Shown in pieces: positions 16,086-16,932 of a DNA stretch of 16,932 nt. Both the position numbers and the translations under genes were made by a program. Numbering within the stretch: position 1 is the stretch's first letter; each line of letters begins with the position of its first letter. Source of the stretch: Phycisphaerae bacterium (GTDB lineage: Bacteria > Planctomycetota > Phycisphaerae > UBA1845); assembly GCA_021604825.1 (NCBI GenBank), contig BQJS01000099.1:1-16932 (forward strand), read 5' to 3'. The notes beneath the pieces were generated by a model. The model saw nothing but the letters and a program-made list of their open reading frames with translations, searched no databases and was not told the origin of the DNA.

Positions 16086-16099
16086 TCGACGGTAACTTC
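16086..16099 (+). pseudogene. Scrap of a third RHS module
   Basis: Fourteen bases (TCGACGGTAACTTC) are identical to 14149-14162, the left end of RHS module 2 (LDGNF). The bases before them (CTTGA, then TGCCA) also resemble those before module 2. RHS similarity ends right after this block, 11 bases before the left repeat of the transposase unit. The match is short, so it may be a remnant cut off by the element or chance. Confidence 0.4.
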
Positions 16100-16110
16100 G
16101 ATAAAGCGGG

Positions 16111-16124
16111 ACAGTCACCTATTT
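16111..16124 (+). repeat. Left 14-bp inverted repeat of the transposase unit
   Basis: Perfect reverse complement of 16846-16859. It sits 37 bases before the chosen transposase start. Confidence 0.85.
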
Positions 16125-16161
16125 CTTGCGTGGGTTTCAACTTTCGGCTATGGTCTTGATC

Positions 16162-16851
16162 ATGCCTCGCACAGCTCGAATCGTTATTCCGCATTTGCCA
16201 CACCATGTCACGCAGCGTGGGAACAACCGGCAGGACGTTTTTTTCACCTCCGACGACTACGCTTGCTATCTTGAATACCTGCGTGAAGAATCCGAGCGTT
16301 TTGGCGTTCGCGTGATTGGGTATTGCCTGATGACCAATCATGTGCATCTGATCGCGATCCCCAAGACCGAAGGCGGGCTGGCGAAAGCTGTCGGCCGAAC
16401 CCACTGGCGTTACACCCAATACGTCAACCGTCTGCACGGGCGCAGCGGGCATCTTTGGCAGAATCGCTTCTTCTCGTGCACACTTGATGAGCACCATTGC
16501 TGGGCGGCGTTGGCGTATGTCGAACGCAATCCTGTCCGGGCGCGGATGGTTCGCGTGCCCTGGCGGTACCGATGGTCCAGCGCGATGGCGCATGTTGGCG
16601 AATCGGACCGTAGCGGATTGCTGGATTTGCGATGGTGGCGGCGCGAGTGGGATCCAACCGCGTGGCGGAAAGAAATACGTACTCCGGAAGAGGAGTCGTA
16701 CGCAACGCAACTGCGTAGTCGCACAAGAACGGGCCGCCCGCTTGCGTCCGATCGATTCATCGCGCGGGTGGAATCAAAGATCGGCCGCCGCCTACGCCCG
16801 AATCCAATTGGCCGTCCTCGGAAGAAGACCACAGAAGCCGACAGTAAATAG
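16162..16851 (+). CDS. REP-associated tyrosine transposase (RAYT, Y1/HUH, IS200-like)
   Basis: This 229-residue single-strand transposase nicks DNA through a tyrosine aided by a metal held by an HxH motif. It opens in the family style (MPRTARIVIPHLPHHVTQRGNNRQDVFF-like), has the HUH motif NHVHL (His60, His62), candidate nucleophiles Tyr84 and Tyr87 (WRYTQYVN), GHLWQNRFFS (96-105), YVERNPVRA and a basic C-terminal end (GRRLRP, GRPRKK). Length and motifs are complete, so it may be active. In-frame starts at 16126 (TTG) and 16150 (ATG) are possible, but the family begins at MPR. Its stop codon, TAG at 16849-16851, lies within the right inverted repeat. RAYTs usually serve REP palindromes elsewhere in the genome and are often immobile single copies. 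Confidence 0.92.
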   Translation: MPRTARIVIPHLPHHVTQRGNNRQDVFFTSDDYACYLEYLREESERFGVRVIGYCLMTNHVHLIAIPKTEGGLAKAVGRTHWRYTQYVNRLHGRSGHLWQNRFFSCTLDEHHCWAALAYVERNPVRARMVRVPWRYRWSSAMAHVGESDRSGLLDLRWWRREWDPTAWRKEIRTPEEESYATQLRSRTRTGRPLASDRFIARVESKIGRRLRPNPIGRPRKKTTEADSK

Positions 16852-16859
16852 GTGACTGT
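16846..16859 (-). repeat. Right 14-bp inverted repeat of the transposase unit
   Basis: Perfect reverse complement of 16111-16124. It contains the last codon bases and the TAG stop of the transposase gene. Confidence 0.85.
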
Positions 16860-16932
16860 GGGGCTGTTGAAAAACCCACCTACAAAGTGAGTCATGCAGC
16901 GTGCCGGACGATGCGCGATCGATTTATGATTC

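Larger units (their letters stand above)
16111..16859 (+). mobile_element. REP-associated tyrosine transposase unit bounded by inverted repeats
   Basis: A single transposase gene lies between two copies of a perfect 14-bp inverted repeat (ACAGTCACCTATTT at 16111 and its complement ending at 16859). Beyond the 14 bases the arms diverge (CGGG outside the left, GGGG read outward on the right). Similar AAATAGGTGACTGT sequences are known beside transposase genes of this group. I see no target-site duplication. Confidence 0.65.

Noticed and set aside
16860..16885. Possible continuation of RHS core sequence to the right of the transposase unit
   Set aside because: Only the 7-base word CACCTAC matches the expected continuation after AACTTC, which is too little to support an interrupted cassette.
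16860..16932. GGGGCTGTTGAAAAA just right of the transposase unit, resembling some insertion-sequence ends
   Set aside because: No transposase or partner repeat lies in the remaining bases, so it cannot be supported here.
1..16932. tRNA, rRNA, CRISPR arrays and riboswitches
   Set aside because: I looked for their usual sequence signs by eye and found none that I could support. A covariance-model scan would be the decisive test.

Overview
The window looks like a chromosomal segment from a planctomycete, most likely of the Phycisphaerae type. Four things suggest this. There is a GreA with a very long helical N-terminal extension, as in chlamydiae and other PVC bacteria. There is a membrane protein with a CxxC-YDLRG-CxxC zinc ribbon typical of that class. 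There are dockerin modules in RHS proteins, and a Bacillus-type SdhC/SdhA. No rRNA marker is present, so the taxonomic call is inference.

Layout. (1) 1-2394, minus strand: sdhC then sdhA, the latter running off the left edge; sdhB is expected beyond it. A good sigma70-type promoter lies just upstream of sdhC. (2) 2614-5792, plus strand: a DUF2752 membrane protein, two paralogous lipoproteins and a degenerate GT4-like glycosyltransferase, probably one envelope-related operon. (3) 6046-8247, plus: greA with a ~575-residue extension. (4) 12106-8439, minus: gltX, a PfkB-family sugar kinase and recA, led by a recognisable promoter; gltX and the kinase are one base apart. (5) 12318-16099, plus: an accessory island with two truncated RHS C-terminal modules, each made of the same RHS-core segment containing an inserted dockerin, followed by unrelated cysteine-rich tips. 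Each module is followed by a small envelope protein gene (a four-helix membrane protein and a lipoprotein). A 14-bp scrap of a third module lies beyond. (6) 16111-16859: a REP-associated (Y1/HUH) transposase bounded by a perfect 14-bp inverted repeat.

The most interesting part is region 5. It has the architecture of orphan Rhs tip cassettes: a shared 5' core stretch aligned without gaps for about 600 bp, then a variable tip, then a candidate partner gene, all without a start-bearing full-length RHS gene in the window. The core copies differ mostly at silent positions and are nearly identical over one central 141-bp block. That fits long coding selection plus recombination within the shared block. 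Whether the tips are toxins with immunity partners or surface-attachment heads cannot be settled from sequence alone.
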